A stretch of DNA of 64,000 bases from Alphaproteobacteria bacterium. Its GTDB lineage: Bacteria; Pseudomonadota; Alphaproteobacteria; Puniceispirillales; Marisalimonadaceae. The DNA is taken from assembly GCA_004213885.1 (NCBI GenBank), contig SGYL01000001.1:248001-312000 (forward strand), in the 5' to 3' direction. This document shows positions 44,529 through 56,502 of this stretch, in pieces. The notes under the pieces were generated by a model. The model was not told where the DNA came from, did no database searches, and saw nothing but the letters and a program-made list of their open reading frames with translations. Numbering within the stretch: the first letter of the stretch is position 1; every line of letters starts with the position of its first letter. The position numbers and the translations under genes are program-made.

Positions 44529-45416
44529 GTGAAAGAAAAACTTTATAACCCACACTTATTCCTTACCCTAGCTTCATTATTTTGGGGATTCAACGCTATT
44601 GCTAGCAGATTGGCTGTTGATGAGATTTCTCCAATGTTAATTGTTACAGGTAGATGGCTAGGTGTTATGATTATTTTATCAATTATATGCAGGCACCAAT
44701 TAAGCTTAGGGTTTCAAGTTTTTAAATCTCATTATAAATGGATGGTTATAATGGGATTATGTGGGTTTACAACATTTAACTCTATTTATTATATCTCTGC
44801 ACATCATACAGTTGCTATCAACTTAGGTATAGTTCAATCAACAATGCCTGCTTTCATAATGATAATATCTATGTTTTGGCTTAAAACTATAATTAATGTC
44901 AAACAAGTTGCTGGTTTGTTAGTTACATTTGTAGGTGTATCAATTGTTATTTCTAATGGTGATCTTGTATCGTTGTTAGGGCTTAAATTAAATAATGGGG
45001 ATTTATTAATGATTTTTGCATGCATTTTTTATGCAATTTATGCTGTTGGTTTAAGAAAAAGGCCTGAAATAAATGATGTTTTGCTGATGACAATTTTTTC
45101 ATATATTGCGTTTATAGGCTCTTTACCTGGATTAGTCATTGAGATAACACAATATTCATTCTTTTTTCCAACATTTAAAGGATTAATTATTTTGTTAGTT
45201 ATAATAATATTTCCCTCATTACTGGCACAAATTTTATTTATGAAAGGGGTTAAAATTGTTGGACCGTCTTTATCTGGTCTTTACACTAACTTAGTTCCAC
45301 TTTTTACATCTGTGTTAGCAATAATAGTTCTAGATGAGAATTTTCATATTCATCATTTAATTTCATTAATAATAATTTTTTTGGGTATTTACATTTTTGA
45401 CAGAAAAAAAATATGA
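44529..45416 (+). CDS. DMT superfamily (EamA) permease
   Basis: The 295 residues have ten predicted hydrophobic segments arranged as two EamA halves, with LFWGFNAIASRLAVDEISPM at the N-terminus as in the family and a short basic end (DRKKI). It should move a small metabolite across the inner membrane; the substrate is unknown. The start is GTG at 44529, chosen because the first membrane segment begins soon after it; no clear ribosome-binding sequence precedes it. It is divergent from the aminotransferase gene, which hints at amino-acid export but does not prove it. Confidence 0.88.
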   Translation: MKEKLYNPHLFLTLASLFWGFNAIASRLAVDEISPMLIVTGRWLGVMIILSIICRHQLSLGFQVFKSHYKWMVIMGLCGFTTFNSIYYISAHHTVAINLGIVQSTMPAFIMIISMFWLKTIINVKQVAGLLVTFVGVSIVISNGDLVSLLGLKLNNGDLLMIFACIFYAIYAVGLRKRPEINDVLLMTIFSYIAFIGSLPGLVIEITQYSFFFPTFKGLIILLVIIIFPSLLAQILFMKGVKIVGPSLSGLYTNLVPLFTSVLAIIVLDENFHIHHLISLIIIFLGIYIFDRKKI

Positions 45417-45447
45417 TTAAAAATAGTCAATTATTTTGAAGCTGATA

Positions 45448-45467
45448 TTGACATTATTCTATATAAT
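45448..45467 (+). promoter_or_regulatory. Candidate promoter elements for the nuo operon
   Basis: A perfect TTGACA at 45448-45453 and a perfect TATAAT at 45462-45467 lie before nuoA, but they are only eight bases apart and cannot be used together. TATAAT with TTGAAG 20 bases upstream (45436-45441) is the nearest usable pair. Confidence 0.35.
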
Positions 45468-45505
45468 GTTATCTCATTTATATAAGGTTTTAATCAGGAA
45501 ATAGC

Positions 45506-45871
45506 TTGAACGAAAATTTAATAAATTATCTACCTATACTTATATTTATAATGTTTGCAATTGCTATATGCATTGCTTTTATAGCCTCAGCTTTTGTTGT
45601 TGGAAATCAAAACCCAGATCCAGAAAAAAATACGCCTTTTGAATGTGGCTTTGATGTATTTGAAGACACTAGAGTAAATTTTGATGTCAGGTTTTATTTA
45701 GTTGCTATATTATTTATAATATTTGACTTAGAAATTGCTTTTTTATTTCCCTGGGCTGTTTCATTAGGTAACATTGGATTGTTTGGTTTTTGGTCAATGA
45801 TGTTTTTTTTATTAGTTTTAACTTTTGGTTTTATATATGAATGGAAAAAAGGTGCTTTAGAATGGGAGTAG
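45506..45871 (+). CDS. nuoA: NADH-quinone oxidoreductase subunit A
   Basis: NuoA is a small membrane subunit of complex I near the quinone site. The 121 residues have three membrane helices and the family motif [22 protein letters not shown] (short form: FECGFD and [15 protein letters not shown]). The start is TTG at 45506 with CAGGAAA upstream. It heads an uninterrupted nuoA-N run and overlaps nuoB by ten bases. Confidence 0.96.
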   Translation: MNENLINYLPILIFIMFAIAICIAFIASAFVVGNQNPDPEKNTPFECGFDVFEDTRVNFDVRFYLVAILFIIFDLEIAFLFPWAVSLGNIGLFGFWSMMFFLLVLTFGFIYEWKKGALEWE

Positions 45872-46416
45872 ATAATTTTTTAGGTAAGCAATTAACTGAA
45901 GACCCAAAGTTTTCTGGTCAAGACGATATTTTAAATGCTGTTACTGATGAAATTTCTAATAGAGGGTTCATTATAGGTCAAGCAGATAAGTTATTTAATT
46001 GGGCTAAATCTGGATCTTTATGGCCTATGACTTTTGGTTTAGCATGCTGTGCAGTTGAAATGATGCATAGTGCTGCATCACGTTATGATATGGATAGATA
46101 TGGCATGCTTTTTAGACCTAGTCCAAGACAATCAGATGTTATGATTGTTGCTGGAACTCTTACAAACAAAATGGCTCCAGCTTTGAGAAGAGTGTATGAC
46201 CAGATGGCGGAACCAAGATGGGTCATTTCTATGGGGTCATGCGCAAACGGTGGGGGCTATTATCATTATTCTTATTCTGTTGTTAGGGGTTGTGACAGGA
46301 TAGTTCCAGTTGATATTTATGTCCCAGGATGTCCTCCAACTGCAGAAGCTTTAATTTATGGATTGCTCCAACTACAAAAGAAGATTAGACGCACTTCAAC
46401 AATTTCAAGAATTTAG
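45862..46416 (+). CDS. nuoB: NADH-quinone oxidoreductase subunit B
   Basis: NuoB carries cluster N2, which passes electrons to quinone. The tandem cysteines in [11 protein letters not shown], plus [14 protein letters not shown] and the [12 protein letters not shown] cysteine, are all present. The ATG at 45862 is chosen over an in-frame ATG at 45841 because it has AAAGG upstream and gives 184 residues with the usual N-terminus. The gene overlaps the end of nuoA by ten bases. Confidence 0.96.
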   Translation: MGVDNFLGKQLTEDPKFSGQDDILNAVTDEISNRGFIIGQADKLFNWAKSGSLWPMTFGLACCAVEMMHSAASRYDMDRYGMLFRPSPRQSDVMIVAGTLTNKMAPALRRVYDQMAEPRWVISMGSCANGGGYYHYSYSVVRGCDRIVPVDIYVPGCPPTAEALIYGLLQLQKKIRRTSTISRI

Positions 46417-46424
46417 TTTATTTA

Positions 46425-47006
46425 ATGTCTTTATCAAGTCAAATAAAAGAATATTGCAAGGTAAAATATAGTTCAATTAAAGTCGTTCTTGATCAAGTTG
46501 AAATCTCAGTAGAGAAAGATAACCTTTTAAAATTAATTCAATTTTTAAAAGATGATCCATCATGTTTGTTTGATCAATTGTCTGATATAACAGCAGTTGA
46601 TTATCCAAATAAAAAAGATAGATTTTTAATAATTTATCAATTTTTATCAATTACAAATAACCAAAGAGTTAGAGTATTATGTTCTATAAATGCAAATGAT
46701 GTAATTCCATCTATATCTAAGTTATATTTTTCTGCTCTATGGGCTGAAAGAGAACTTTGGGATATGTTTGGAGTTTATGTAGATGGTCATCCAGATTTAA
46801 GAAGATTATTGACAGATTATGGTTTTCAAGGTCATCCATTAAGAAAAGATTTTCCACTAACCGGATTTGATGAAGTGTCTTATGAATCAGAAAGTAGAAG
46901 AGTGGTTTATAATAAAGTTAAACTTGCGCAAGACTATAGAGATTTTGACTTTAATTCACCATGGGGCGTTGTAGATAAAATAAAGGATAAGAAAAATAAT
47001 GACTGA
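46425..47006 (+). CDS. nuoC: NADH-quinone oxidoreductase subunit C
   Basis: NuoC is a peripheral-arm subunit that contacts NuoD. The 193 residues include [16 protein letters not shown], the [22 protein letters not shown] motif in short form (ERELWDMFG) and [11 protein letters not shown] near the end. It is a separate gene, not fused to nuoD as in E. coli, and overlaps nuoD by eight bases. Confidence 0.96.
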   Translation: MSLSSQIKEYCKVKYSSIKVVLDQVEISVEKDNLLKLIQFLKDDPSCLFDQLSDITAVDYPNKKDRFLIIYQFLSITNNQRVRVLCSINANDVIPSISKLYFSALWAERELWDMFGVYVDGHPDLRRLLTDYGFQGHPLRKDFPLTGFDEVSYESESRRVVYNKVKLAQDYRDFDFNSPWGVVDKIKDKKNND

Positions 47007-48177
47007 TACAAAGATCAAGCCAATCACGATGAATTTCGGTCCCCAGCATCCTGCTGCTCATGGAGTATTAAGATTGGTTATGGAAATGGATGGAGAAATA
47101 ATTACAAGAGCTGATCCGCATATTGGATTACTTCATAGAGGTACTGAAAAACTTATTGAAAATAAAACATATGTTCAGGCATTACCTTATTTTGATAGAT
47201 TAGACTATGTATCTCCTATGAATCAAGAACATGCTTATGCTTTAGCAATCGAAAAATTATTAAACGTAAATGTACCATTAAGAGGTCAATATATAAGAGT
47301 ATTATTTTGTGAAATTGGAAGAATTTTAAATCATATTTTAAACATTACGACTTTTGCTATTGATGTAGGTGCTATGACACCTCTGTTATGGGGCTTTGAA
47401 GAACGGGAAAAACTTATGGAGTTTTACGAAAGAGTTTCAGGTGCTAGATTGCATGCTTCATATATAAGACCTGGTGGAGTTCATCAAGATTTACCAGACG
47501 GCTTACTTGAAGATATAGGCCTATGGGCAGATCAATTTCATGGATTTATTGATGATGTTGAAACATTATTAACCGAAAATCGAATATTTAAGCAAAGGAC
47601 TGTCGGTATTGGAAAAGTGTCTAGAGATGAAGCTCTCTCTTTAGGTTTTTCAGGTCCATGTTTAAGAGCATCTGGGGTGAAATGGGATTTAAGAAAATCA
47701 CAGCCTTATGAAGTATATGATAAATTAGACTTTGATATTCCTGTTGGTAAAACAGGAGATTGTTATGCAAGATATCTGGTTAGGATGGAAGAGATGAGAC
47801 AGTCTCTAAAACTTATTAAGCAAGTTATTAATGAAATTCCTAATGGTGACTATATTACAGAGGATAAAAAAATTGCTCCACCAAAAAGAAGTGAAATGAA
47901 AGGCTCTATGGAAGCCTTAATTCATCATTTTAAGCTTTATACTGAAGGTTTTAGGCCACCTAAAGGAAGGACATATACCTGTGTAGAGGCACCAAAAGGA
48001 GAATTTGGTGTTATATTAGAATCAGATGGTTCTAATAAGCCTTACAGATGCAAAATTAGAGCACCAGGGTTTTATTTTTTATCATCATTAGATTATATGT
48101 CTAAAGGACATATGCTTGCCGACTCTGTGGCAATAATTGGATCATTAGATATTGTTTTTGGTGAAATAGACAGATGA
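46999..48177 (+). CDS. nuoD: NADH-quinone oxidoreductase subunit D
   Basis: NuoD, the 49-kDa-type subunit, forms the quinone-binding cavity with NuoB. The 392 residues open with [16 protein letters not shown], then [26 protein letters not shown] and [10 protein letters not shown], and end with the DIVFGEIDR typical of the family. The cavity histidine and tyrosine are in the first and second of these stretches. It overlaps nuoC by eight bases and nuoE by four. Confidence 0.97.
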   Translation: MTDTKIKPITMNFGPQHPAAHGVLRLVMEMDGEIITRADPHIGLLHRGTEKLIENKTYVQALPYFDRLDYVSPMNQEHAYALAIEKLLNVNVPLRGQYIRVLFCEIGRILNHILNITTFAIDVGAMTPLLWGFEEREKLMEFYERVSGARLHASYIRPGGVHQDLPDGLLEDIGLWADQFHGFIDDVETLLTENRIFKQRTVGIGKVSRDEALSLGFSGPCLRASGVKWDLRKSQPYEVYDKLDFDIPVGKTGDCYARYLVRMEEMRQSLKLIKQVINEIPNGDYITEDKKIAPPKRSEMKGSMEALIHHFKLYTEGFRPPKGRTYTCVEAPKGEFGVILESDGSNKPYRCKIRAPGFYFLSSLDYMSKGHMLADSVAIIGSLDIVFGEIDR

Positions 48178-48767
48178 AAAAAGAACAATTAAAAGCAGAA
48201 AACTACAAGCTTTGTAATATTGATCAAGTTAAAGTTGATGAAATTTTAGATAAATACCCAACAACTAGAAAGGCAAGTGCGGTAATCCCTTTACTCCATT
48301 ATGTTCAAAAAAAATCAAATGGTTGGTTGCCAGTCCCTGAAATTGAGAGAGTGGCTGAAATATTGGACATGCCATATATGAAGGTTTATGAAGTTGCTTC
48401 TTTTTATACCATGTTTAATTTAAAGCCAGTTGGTAAAAAATTACTTCAACTGTGTCACACAACACCATGTTGGTTAAGGGGCTCAGATCAAATTGAAAAA
48501 TCAATATACGACACACTTAAAATTAAAGATGGAGAGACTACTCCTGATGACATGTTTACTCTAATGAAAGTAGAATGTCTTGGAGCCTGTGTAAATGCGC
48601 CAATACTTCAAATTAATGACGATTATTACGAAGATTTAGATTATAAATCTACAAAAGAGTTATTAAATAAAATTAAAACAAAGAAAAATATTAAACCTGG
48701 TTCAGTTATTGGTAGGAAGTCATCTGAACCATATGATAAAAATGGGAATGTAAATGTTACAAAATAA
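48174..48767 (+). CDS. nuoE: NADH-quinone oxidoreductase subunit E
   Basis: NuoE, the 24-kDa-type subunit, holds the [2Fe-2S] cluster N1a. The four ligands are visible as the cysteine pair in [10 protein letters not shown] and the pair in [10 protein letters not shown]. The 197 residues lack the long C-terminal extension seen in some rhizobial NuoE. It overlaps nuoF by 14 bases. Confidence 0.96.
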   Translation: MKKEQLKAENYKLCNIDQVKVDEILDKYPTTRKASAVIPLLHYVQKKSNGWLPVPEIERVAEILDMPYMKVYEVASFYTMFNLKPVGKKLLQLCHTTPCWLRGSDQIEKSIYDTLKIKDGETTPDDMFTLMKVECLGACVNAPILQINDDYYEDLDYKSTKELLNKIKTKKNIKPGSVIGRKSSEPYDKNGNVNVTK

Positions 48768-50031
48768 AGATAAAATATTTAATAATATTTTTGGTTTTCA
48801 AAGCAATAAACTATCTTATGCTTTAAAAAGAGGAGATTGGGATAAAACAAAGAAAATTTTATCTTTGGATCATGATGTGATAATTGAAAAAATTAAAAAC
48901 TCTGGTCTACGTGGAAGAGGAGGTGCTGGGTTTTCGACAGGTCTTAAATGGTCATTTATGCCAAAAACCCTTGGAGAGCGCCCTCATTACTTAGTAGTAA
49001 ACGCAGATGAATCGGAGCCTGGGACATGTAAAGATAGAGATATTATTAGGCATGAACCACATAAACTGATAGAGGGATGTTTAATTGCATCTTATGCAAT
49101 GAGGGCTCATAAGTGTTATATTTACATTAGAGGTGAGTTTGCAAACGAAGCTAAAATTTTACAATCAGCAATAGATGAAGCATATGAAAATAAGTTGATT
49201 GGAAAAAATGCGTGCAAAAGTGGATGGGATTTTGATTTGTATCTTCATAGAGGTGCAGGCGCTTACATTTGTGGAGAAGAAACTGCTTTGTTAGAATCAC
49301 TTGAAGGAAAAAAAGGTCAACCAAGATTAAAGCCACCTTTCCCCGCTGGAGTTGGACTTTATGGTTGCCCAACAACTGTAAACAATGTCGAATCAATAGC
49401 CGTTGTCCCCACTATCCTTAGGAGAGGTGAAAATTGGTTTTCAAAATTAGGAAAAGAAAATAATACTGGAACAAAATTATTTTGTATATCAGGACATGTG
49501 AATAAACCATGTAATGTAGAAGAAGAAATGGGTATACCTTTAAGAGAATTAATCGAAAAACATGCTGGTGGAGTTATTGGTGGTTGGAATAACTTACTAG
49601 CTATTATTCCTGGTGGAAGTTCAACGCCGATGTTGCCTAAACAAATTTGTGATACAATTACAATGGACTTTGATTCACTTAAAAATGCTGGAACTGGTTT
49701 AGGCACAGCAGGTGTCATTGTAATGGATAAAACAACAGATATTGTTGAAGCAATAGTCAGATTGGCTTTTTTTTACAAGCATGAAAGTTGTGGACAATGT
49801 ACGCCTTGTAGAGAAGGTACTGGTTGGATGTGGAGATTGCTTAAAAAAATAGCCTCTAAAGATGCAAGCCCCAGAGATATTGACAATCTTTTAGAACTCA
49901 CAAAACAAGTTGAAGGGCATACTATATGTGCTCTTGGTGATGCGGCGGCATGGCCTATACAAGGATTATTTAAAAATTTTAGAGATGAAATAGAAGTGGG
50001 CTTGAAACAAAAAAAAATAGCAGCAGAATAA
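48754..50031 (+). CDS. nuoF: NADH-quinone oxidoreductase subunit F
   Basis: NuoF binds NADH and FMN, the entry point of electrons. The 425 residues have the glycine-rich [34 protein letters not shown], the [14 protein letters not shown] stretch, and cluster N3 cysteines in [15 protein letters not shown] plus the later HTICALGD. Its start lies inside the last codons of nuoE. Confidence 0.97.
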   Translation: MLQNKDKIFNNIFGFQSNKLSYALKRGDWDKTKKILSLDHDVIIEKIKNSGLRGRGGAGFSTGLKWSFMPKTLGERPHYLVVNADESEPGTCKDRDIIRHEPHKLIEGCLIASYAMRAHKCYIYIRGEFANEAKILQSAIDEAYENKLIGKNACKSGWDFDLYLHRGAGAYICGEETALLESLEGKKGQPRLKPPFPAGVGLYGCPTTVNNVESIAVVPTILRRGENWFSKLGKENNTGTKLFCISGHVNKPCNVEEEMGIPLRELIEKHAGGVIGGWNNLLAIIPGGSSTPMLPKQICDTITMDFDSLKNAGTGLGTAGVIVMDKTTDIVEAIVRLAFFYKHESCGQCTPCREGTGWMWRLLKKIASKDASPRDIDNLLELTKQVEGHTICALGDAAAWPIQGLFKNFRDEIEVGLKQKKIAAE

Positions 50032-50051
50032 CTTAATATAAGTGAAATAAT

Positions 50052-52088
50052 ATGGACGAATTAAGAAACATAAATATTACTATTGATGGTATTGAAATAT
50101 CAGTGCCTCAAGGATCTACAGTTTTACAAGCATGTGAAGCTGCAGGTGCTGAAATTCCAAGATTTTGTTATCATGAAAAATTATCCGTGGCAGGCAATTG
50201 TAGAATGTGTTTGGTAGAAATGGAAAGATCTCCAAAACCTATAGCTTCATGTGCGATGCCAGCCTCTGATGGAATGATTATTAAAACATCTTCTGAGATG
50301 GTTGAAAAGGCAAGGAAAGGTGTTATGGAATTTCTATTAATTAATCATCCTTTAGACTGTCCAATTTGTGATCAAGGTGGTGAGTGTGATCTTCAAGATC
50401 AAGCACTTTATTTTGGTAAAGGTGAAACTCGTTTTGAAAATTCTAAAAGAGCAGTTTCTGATAAAAATATGGGTCCTTTAATCAAAACAACGATGACAAG
50501 ATGTATTCATTGTACAAGATGTGTAAGATTTGCAAATGAAGTGGCAGGGGTAGAAGATCTAGGAGCAACAGGAAGAGGAGAAAATGTTGAAATTTCAACA
50601 TATCTAGAAAAAGCTGTGACTTCAGAACTATCAGGAAACTTAGTTGATTTATGCCCTGTTGGTGCTTTAACTTCTAAACCTTATCAATTTGTTGCTAGAC
50701 CTTGGGAGCTAACAAAAACTGAATCTGTTGATGTAATGGATGCTATTGGCTCAAATATAAGAATTGATAGTCGTGATGGAAAAGTTTTAAGAATATTGCC
50801 TAAAAATAACGAAAGTATTAATGAAGAATGGATATCTGATAAATCAAGATATGCAATTGATGGTTTGTCAAAACAACGTTTAGATACCCCTTTTGTTAAA
50901 ATAAATAATAAATTGCAAAGAGTTTCATGGGATGAAGCTTTTGAAGTTATAAATTCTAAAATTAGCAAAATTTCAAATGAAAACTGTGTAGGTGTTGTTG
51001 GTAATCAAGTTGAGAATGAAGCAATATTTGCTTTTAGAGAATTATTTAAAAAACTTAATTTAAACAAAATTTTACCATTTCAGAAAAAATTAACATTTTC
51101 GAAAGAAAATAGATCAAATTATTTATTTAACAGTAAAATCGAGGGACTAGATAAATGCGACTACTTGCTTTTAATTGGAGCAAACCCTAGAGTTGATAGC
51201 GCTATCTTGAACGCAAGAATTAGAAAAAATTATATTCATAGAGATTTGAAAATATCATCTATCTCATCCCAAAAATTTGATCTAAAATTTAATCATGAGT
51301 ATTTAGGATCTGATGTAAAAATATTAACTTCAATCTTAGAAAAAAAACATGAAATTTCAAATGATTTTGAAAAAGCTAATTTTCCAATGATAATTATTGG
51401 AGATGAAGTCTTACAAAATGATAGCAGTTTAGATATTCAAAAAGTTTCTACTTCTATTCTAAAGAAATTTGGTGGATTTAAAAAAAACTGGAATGGTTTT
51501 AATATATTACATAATTATGCAAGTACAGTTGGTGCAATCGATATATTAAGTGAATATTCTGACTATAATCATTCAGCTTTCAAAAATGATATTAATAAAA
51601 ATTTAATTAAATTTGTCTATTTGCTTAATGCAGATGATTTTGATTTTGATATAAGTAATTGTTTCGTAATTTATCAAGGACATCATGGTGATAAAGGTGC
51701 TCAATTAGCTGATGTAATTTTGCCTGGTGCTGCTTATACTGAAAAAGAAGGGTCTTACACTAATTTAGAAGGAAGGGTGCAATATTCTCAAAGAGCAACT
51801 TTCCCTCCAGGGGATGCAAAAGAAGATTGGACGATTTTAAGAGCATTATCAGAAAAGCTAGGTAAAAAATTAGACTTTGATAATTTACTTCAACTTCGTG
51901 AGATCATGTTTAGTTCAAAAACAATGTTAAAATTTGATGAAAATATTTATTCTTCTGAACCAAAAATAATTACAAAATCAGACTTTAAATCTTCAAAATT
52001 AAATTATGAAAATAAAAATTTCTTTATGACATGTCCTATTTCTAGATGCTCAAGCACTATGGCTGAATGCAGTCAGGTTAATGGTTAA
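50052..52088 (+). CDS. nuoG: NADH-quinone oxidoreductase subunit G
   Basis: NuoG, the 75-kDa-type subunit, carries clusters N1b, N4 and N5. The 678 residues show CRMCLVEM for N1b, [15 protein letters not shown] and the histidine-type site for N5, and [11 protein letters not shown] with DLCPVGAL for N4. The molybdopterin-oxidoreductase-like domain follows from about 215 to the end, without molybdopterin function. The C-terminus ends with the alphaproteobacterial MAECS motif. A 20-base gap separates it from nuoF. Confidence 0.96.
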   Translation: MDELRNINITIDGIEISVPQGSTVLQACEAAGAEIPRFCYHEKLSVAGNCRMCLVEMERSPKPIASCAMPASDGMIIKTSSEMVEKARKGVMEFLLINHPLDCPICDQGGECDLQDQALYFGKGETRFENSKRAVSDKNMGPLIKTTMTRCIHCTRCVRFANEVAGVEDLGATGRGENVEISTYLEKAVTSELSGNLVDLCPVGALTSKPYQFVARPWELTKTESVDVMDAIGSNIRIDSRDGKVLRILPKNNESINEEWISDKSRYAIDGLSKQRLDTPFVKINNKLQRVSWDEAFEVINSKISKISNENCVGVVGNQVENEAIFAFRELFKKLNLNKILPFQKKLTFSKENRSNYLFNSKIEGLDKCDYLLLIGANPRVDSAILNARIRKNYIHRDLKISSISSQKFDLKFNHEYLGSDVKILTSILEKKHEISNDFEKANFPMIIIGDEVLQNDSSLDIQKVSTSILKKFGGFKKNWNGFNILHNYASTVGAIDILSEYSDYNHSAFKNDINKNLIKFVYLLNADDFDFDISNCFVIYQGHHGDKGAQLADVILPGAAYTEKEGSYTNLEGRVQYSQRATFPPGDAKEDWTILRALSEKLGKKLDFDNLLQLREIMFSSKTMLKFDENIYSSEPKIITKSDFKSSKLNYENKNFFMTCPISRCSSTMAECSQVNG

Positions 52089-52090
52089 TT

Positions 52091-53131
52091 ATGAATTTTA
52101 TAAACGATTTTGGAATCAGTCTTTTTGGACATAGTGATTTTTCTTCTTTTATCATTATTATCTTAAAAATACTTGCTATCGTTTTGCCTTTGTTAATCAG
52201 TGTTGCTTATTTGACACTTGCTGAGAGAAGAGTAATTGGATTAATGCAATTGAGAAAAGGCCCTAATGTAGTTGGTCCATTTGGCTTGCTTCAACCTTTT
52301 GCTGATGCCCTTAAATTAATGTCCAAAGAAACTATTATTCCAAAAGAGGCTAATAAGTTTTTGTTTTTATTAGCGCCAATGATTACTTTTATTTTAGCTC
52401 TAATAGCCTGGGCTGTTATTCCTTTTGATGAAAATAACGTATTAGCGGATATAAATGTCGGAATACTTTATTTATTTGCTGTTTCTTCATTAGCTGTTTA
52501 TGGAATTATTATTGCTGGTTGGGCTAGCAATTCTAAATATGCTTTTTTAGGTGCTTTAAGATCTGCTGCGCAAATGGTTTCGTATGAGGTGTCAATTGGT
52601 TTAATTATTATAACAGTTTTATTATGCGTTGGATCTTTAAACTTAACCGATATTGTCAATGCACAAAAAAATGTATGGTTTGCAATACCACTTCTTCCAA
52701 TGTTTGTTATGTTTTTTATATCTGTACTTGCTGAAACTAATAGAGCGCCTTTTGATCTGCCAGAAGGTGAATCTGAATTAGTGGCTGGATACTTTGTGGA
52801 ATATTCTTCGATGTCATTTGCTTTATTTTTTCTTGGAGAATATGCAAATATGATATTAATGAGTGCATTAACTGTTACTTTATTTTTAGGTGGTTGGTTG
52901 CCAATAATTGATGTATACCCTCTAAATGAAGTTCCAGGTGTTATTTGGTTCATTATAAAAATCATTTTTATTTTATTTATCTTTTTATGGGTAAGAGCCT
53001 CTACACCAAGATACAGATATGACCAATTGATGAGATTAGGCTGGAAAATATTTCTTCCTTTTTCTCTTATTTGGGTTGTACTTACTGCAGGGTTCTTAGT
53101 TTTTTTTGACATTGTGCCAAAAAGTATATGA
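52091..53131 (+). CDS. nuoH: NADH-quinone oxidoreductase subunit H
   Basis: NuoH joins the membrane and peripheral arms and shapes the quinone channel. The 346 residues have eight or more membrane helices and the conserved loops [20 protein letters not shown] (20-residue form), [19 protein letters not shown] and [13 protein letters not shown]. It starts two bases after nuoG and ends seven bases before nuoI. Confidence 0.97.
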   Translation: MNFINDFGISLFGHSDFSSFIIIILKILAIVLPLLISVAYLTLAERRVIGLMQLRKGPNVVGPFGLLQPFADALKLMSKETIIPKEANKFLFLLAPMITFILALIAWAVIPFDENNVLADINVGILYLFAVSSLAVYGIIIAGWASNSKYAFLGALRSAAQMVSYEVSIGLIIITVLLCVGSLNLTDIVNAQKNVWFAIPLLPMFVMFFISVLAETNRAPFDLPEGESELVAGYFVEYSSMSFALFFLGEYANMILMSALTVTLFLGGWLPIIDVYPLNEVPGVIWFIIKIIFILFIFLWVRASTPRYRYDQLMRLGWKIFLPFSLIWVVLTAGFLVFFDIVPKSI

Positions 53132-53138
53132 GGTTGTT

Positions 53139-53633
53139 ATGAAATTTAAAAATATAATAAATGATTTAAAAAAATATTTTCTTATAGAAATATTTAAAGG
53201 TCTTTTTCTTACTTTCAAATATTTATTTAAGAAGAAAGTTACAATTAATTATCCTTATGAAAAAGGTAAACTTTCACCTCGTTTCAGAGGTGAACATGCT
53301 TTAAGAAGATATCCAAATGGTGAAGAAAGATGTATTGCTTGCAAATTATGTGAAGCAATATGCCCCGCACAAGCTATTAAAATTGAAGCTGAACCAAGAG
53401 AAGACGGTAGCCGAAGAACAACTCGGTATGATATTGATATGACAAAATGTATATATTGTGGTTTTTGTGCAGAGGCTTGTCCCGTTGACGCTATAGTCGA
53501 AGGACCAAATTTTGAGTTTGCTACGGAAACTAGAGAAGAACTTTTTTATGATAAAGAAAAATTGTTAGCTAATGGAGATAGATGGGAAGAACAGATTGCA
53601 TTAGCTCAAAAAATAGATTCACCTTATAAGTAG
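53139..53633 (+). CDS. nuoI: NADH-quinone oxidoreductase subunit I
   Basis: NuoI carries clusters N6a and N6b. Two ferredoxin-type sites are visible: [16 protein letters not shown] and [16 protein letters not shown]. The ATG at 53139 is chosen over the upstream TTG at 53106 because it has GAGG upstream and does not overlap nuoH. The product is then 164 residues, the normal alphaproteobacterial length. Confidence 0.96.
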   Translation: MKFKNIINDLKKYFLIEIFKGLFLTFKYLFKKKVTINYPYEKGKLSPRFRGEHALRRYPNGEERCIACKLCEAICPAQAIKIEAEPREDGSRRTTRYDIDMTKCIYCGFCAEACPVDAIVEGPNFEFATETREELFYDKEKLLANGDRWEEQIALAQKIDSPYK

Positions 53634-53639
53634 AATTTT

Positions 53640-54239
53640 ATGTACTATTCAATGCTATTTTACATTTTTTCTTTTTTTGTAATAGCGTCATCAATTGGTG
53701 TAATTACATCTAAAAATCCCGTATATTGTGTTCTTTATTTAATCCTTGCATTTATTAATTCTGCTATTTTATTTTTATTTTTAAATGCTGAGTTTTTAGC
53801 AATGCTCTTGATAGTTGTGTATGTCGGTGCAGTAGCTGTTTTATTTTTGTTTGTAGTTATGATGCTCAATATTAATATTGAAGAGAAAAAATCAAAATTT
53901 CTAAAATTTAAACCACTTTCAATAATTTTAGGTTCTATTATTTTAGTAGAATTTTTATACTTTTTGATCATAGACAATTCAACACTTGAAAAGTTATCAA
54001 ATACTCCAAATTTAGAGCAAAAAAATAATACAATTTCTCTTGGTAACATTCTGTATACTGATTTTGCGTTATTATTTCAAATGTGTGGAGTTATTCTTCT
54101 TGTAGCCATGATTGGAGCAATTGTTTTAACACTTAGAAAAAGACCAGGTGTAAAAAAGCAAATCATAAAGAACCAAGTTGACACAAAAAAAGAGGATGTT
54201 ATTGAAGTGGTTAGCGTAAAAAATAATGAAGGTGCGTAA
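53640..54239 (+). CDS. nuoJ: NADH-quinone oxidoreductase subunit J
   Basis: NuoJ is a membrane subunit with five helices. The 199 residues include the family stretch [20 protein letters not shown] (20 residues), which forms the pi-bulge helix TM3, and [10 protein letters not shown]. Its stop codon shares one base with the nuoK start (TAATG), a typical coupling signal. Confidence 0.95.
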   Translation: MYYSMLFYIFSFFVIASSIGVITSKNPVYCVLYLILAFINSAILFLFLNAEFLAMLLIVVYVGAVAVLFLFVVMMLNINIEEKKSKFLKFKPLSIILGSIILVEFLYFLIIDNSTLEKLSNTPNLEQKNNTISLGNILYTDFALLFQMCGVILLVAMIGAIVLTLRKRPGVKKQIIKNQVDTKKEDVIEVVSVKNNEGA

Positions 54240-54565
54240 TGATTGAATTTTTTAATCTTCCTATATTAATTAATCACTACTTAATATTATCTTCATTGAT
54301 CTTCTTATTAGGTGTTACCGGTATTTTTTTAAATAGAAAAAATGTAATTAGTATTTTGATGTCGATAGAATTGATTTTATTAGGTGTTAATATAAATTTT
54401 ATAGCATTTTCATACTTTTCTAGTGATTTAACTGGTCAAATCTTTTCATTGTTTATTTTAACTGTAGCGGCCGCAGAAGCTGCTATTGGTCTTGCAATTC
54501 TAGTGGTTTATTTTAGAAATAAAGGTACCATTGATGTAAAAGATATTAATGTTTTGAAAGGATGA
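54239..54565 (+). CDS. nuoK: NADH-quinone oxidoreductase subunit K
   Basis: NuoK is the MnhC-like proton-pathway subunit. The 108 residues form three helices and contain the conserved membrane glutamates in [14 protein letters not shown] and [15 protein letters not shown]. It overlaps nuoJ by one base and is followed by nuoL after one base. Confidence 0.97.
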   Translation: MIEFFNLPILINHYLILSSLIFLLGVTGIFLNRKNVISILMSIELILLGVNINFIAFSYFSSDLTGQIFSLFILTVAAAEAAIGLAILVVYFRNKGTIDVKDINVLKG

Positions 54566-54566
54566 T

Positions 54567-56501
54567 ATGTATAATTTAATTATATTTCTTCCCTTAATTG
54601 GAGCTGTCCTTTCCTGGATTTTAGGAAATAGATTTTCTTCGATACCTACATATATTGTATCAATTTCTTGTTTGTTTTTATCAATGATTATATCTTGGAT
54701 TGCCTTTTATGACATAGCTATTTTGAAAAACAATTTTGAAGGTGCAAGTCTTCCATGGATAAATTCTGGAGAATTTAGAGCTCTATGGGAGTTTAATTTT
54801 GATACTTTAAGTTGTGTTATGTTTTTAGTCGTTAACACTGTTTCTGCAATGGTTCATTTATATTCTGTAGGTTATATGTCGCATGATAAATCAAAGGCTA
54901 GATTTATGGCATACTTATCATTTTTTACATTTGCAATGTTAATGCTTGTTTCATCAAATAATCTTTTACAATTATTTTTTGGTTGGGAGGGTGTAGGTGT
55001 CGCATCATATTTACTAATTGGTTTTTGGTATAATAAAAAAAGTGCTACATCAGCGGCAGTTAAAGCTTTCTTAGTGAATAGGGTTGGAGATCTAGGTTTT
55101 ATTTTGGGTTTGATTTTTGTTTACACTTATTTTGATACAATAATGTTTGAAAGAATTTTTGAGTTAGCTCCCTCAATGATGGATGTAAGTATCATTGTTT
55201 TTGATAATAAATTCAACGTTATTGAATTGTCATGTTTTTTACTTTTTATTGGGGCAATGGGTAAATCTGCTCAACTTTTTTTACATACATGGTTACCTGA
55301 TGCTATGGAAGGACCAACTCCAGTTTCAGCATTAATTCATGCTGCAACAATGGTTACAGCTGGGGTTTTTATGGTGTGTAAATTATCACCTCTTTTTGAA
55401 TATGCTCCTAATGTTCTTACTTTTATAACATTAATTGGAGCTTTAACTGCTTTGTTTGCGTCTACAATAGCTTTAACTCAATTTGATATAAAAAGAGTTA
55501 TAGCATATTCAACTTGTTCTCAATTGGGATATATGTTCTTTGCTGTCGGTTTATCAGCATATCCAGCAGCTATGTTTCATTTAACTACACATGCATTTTT
55601 TAAAGCACTTTTATTTTTAGGAGCAGGTTCAGTTATTCATGGCTTATCAAATGAGCAAGATATGAGAAAAATGGGTGGTTGCTTTAAAAAATTACCTGTT
55701 ACTTATATTTTGATTTGGATAGGTTCGCTTGCATTGGCTGGGATACCTTTTTTTGCAGGTTATTATTCAAAAGATATGATACTAGAAGTAGCTTTTGCCT
55801 CAGATTCTCAAATAGGTTATTTCGCGTTTATTTGTGGATGTTTAGCAGCAGTTTTAACAGCTTTTTACTCATGGAGACTTATATATTTAACTTTTCATGG
55901 TGATTTTAAAGGAAATAAATCTACATATGATAAAATACATGAAAGTCCTTTAGTAATGCTATTGCCTCTATTTATACTTGCTTTTGGAGCCGTTTTTTCA
56001 GGTTGGTTTTTTAAGGAAATGTTTATCGGTGTTAATTGGGATTATTTTTGGTCAAACTCTATATTCATCTTGACTGGAAATGACGCAATTTATAAAGCTC
56101 ATAGTGTTCCAAAATGGGTAAAATTATTACCAATTGTTTTAGCAATTATTGGAATTTCGATTGCAACAGTTTTTTATGTATTAATTCCAGATTTACCAAG
56201 TAGAGTATCTAAGGCATTTAGGGTTTTGTATACTTTATTTTATAATAAGTGGTATTTTGATGAAATTTATAATTATTTGTTTGTAAAGCCAATTAAAAAA
56301 TTTAGCGTATTCTGTTGGAATATAATTGATAAAAAAATCATTGATGGCATGGGTCCTAATGGTATTAGCTCAAAAGTATTTTCCCTATCTAAGATTAGTT
56401 CAAAAATCCATACCGGCTATGTTTATCACTATTCATTTAGTATGTTTATTGGATTGGCATTATTAACTTTAATTCTTTTATATAATTTACAAGTAAAATA
56501 A
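54567..56501 (+). CDS. nuoL: NADH-quinone oxidoreductase subunit L
   Basis: NuoL is the distal antiporter-like pump with the lateral helix. The 644 residues have about 16 membrane segments; FFGWEGVGVASYLLIGFW carries the key glutamate, followed by LPDAMEGPTPVSALIHAATM with the family lysines and histidines nearby. The long C-terminal amphipathic helix lies from about 545. Starts one base after nuoK. Confidence 0.96.
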   Translation: MYNLIIFLPLIGAVLSWILGNRFSSIPTYIVSISCLFLSMIISWIAFYDIAILKNNFEGASLPWINSGEFRALWEFNFDTLSCVMFLVVNTVSAMVHLYSVGYMSHDKSKARFMAYLSFFTFAMLMLVSSNNLLQLFFGWEGVGVASYLLIGFWYNKKSATSAAVKAFLVNRVGDLGFILGLIFVYTYFDTIMFERIFELAPSMMDVSIIVFDNKFNVIELSCFLLFIGAMGKSAQLFLHTWLPDAMEGPTPVSALIHAATMVTAGVFMVCKLSPLFEYAPNVLTFITLIGALTALFASTIALTQFDIKRVIAYSTCSQLGYMFFAVGLSAYPAAMFHLTTHAFFKALLFLGAGSVIHGLSNEQDMRKMGGCFKKLPVTYILIWIGSLALAGIPFFAGYYSKDMILEVAFASDSQIGYFAFICGCLAAVLTAFYSWRLIYLTFHGDFKGNKSTYDKIHESPLVMLLPLFILAFGAVFSGWFFKEMFIGVNWDYFWSNSIFILTGNDAIYKAHSVPKWVKLLPIVLAIIGISIATVFYVLIPDLPSRVSKAFRVLYTLFYNKWYFDEIYNYLFVKPIKKFSVFCWNIIDKKIIDGMGPNGISSKVFSLSKISSKIHTGYVYHYSFSMFIGLALLTLILLYNLQVK

Positions 56502-56502
56502 A

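Noticed and set aside
45448-45467. TTGACA and TATAAT before nuoA as one promoter
   Set aside because: Both hexamers are perfect but only eight bases apart, too close for sigma-70; they are recorded only as candidate elements.
49359-49718. 119-residue minus-strand frame opposite nuoF
   Set aside because: Shadow frame inside a conserved gene.
52498-53112. 204-residue minus-strand open frame opposite nuoH
   Set aside because: It lies fully inside nuoH, has the biased composition of an antisense shadow and no family resemblance or ribosome-binding sequence.
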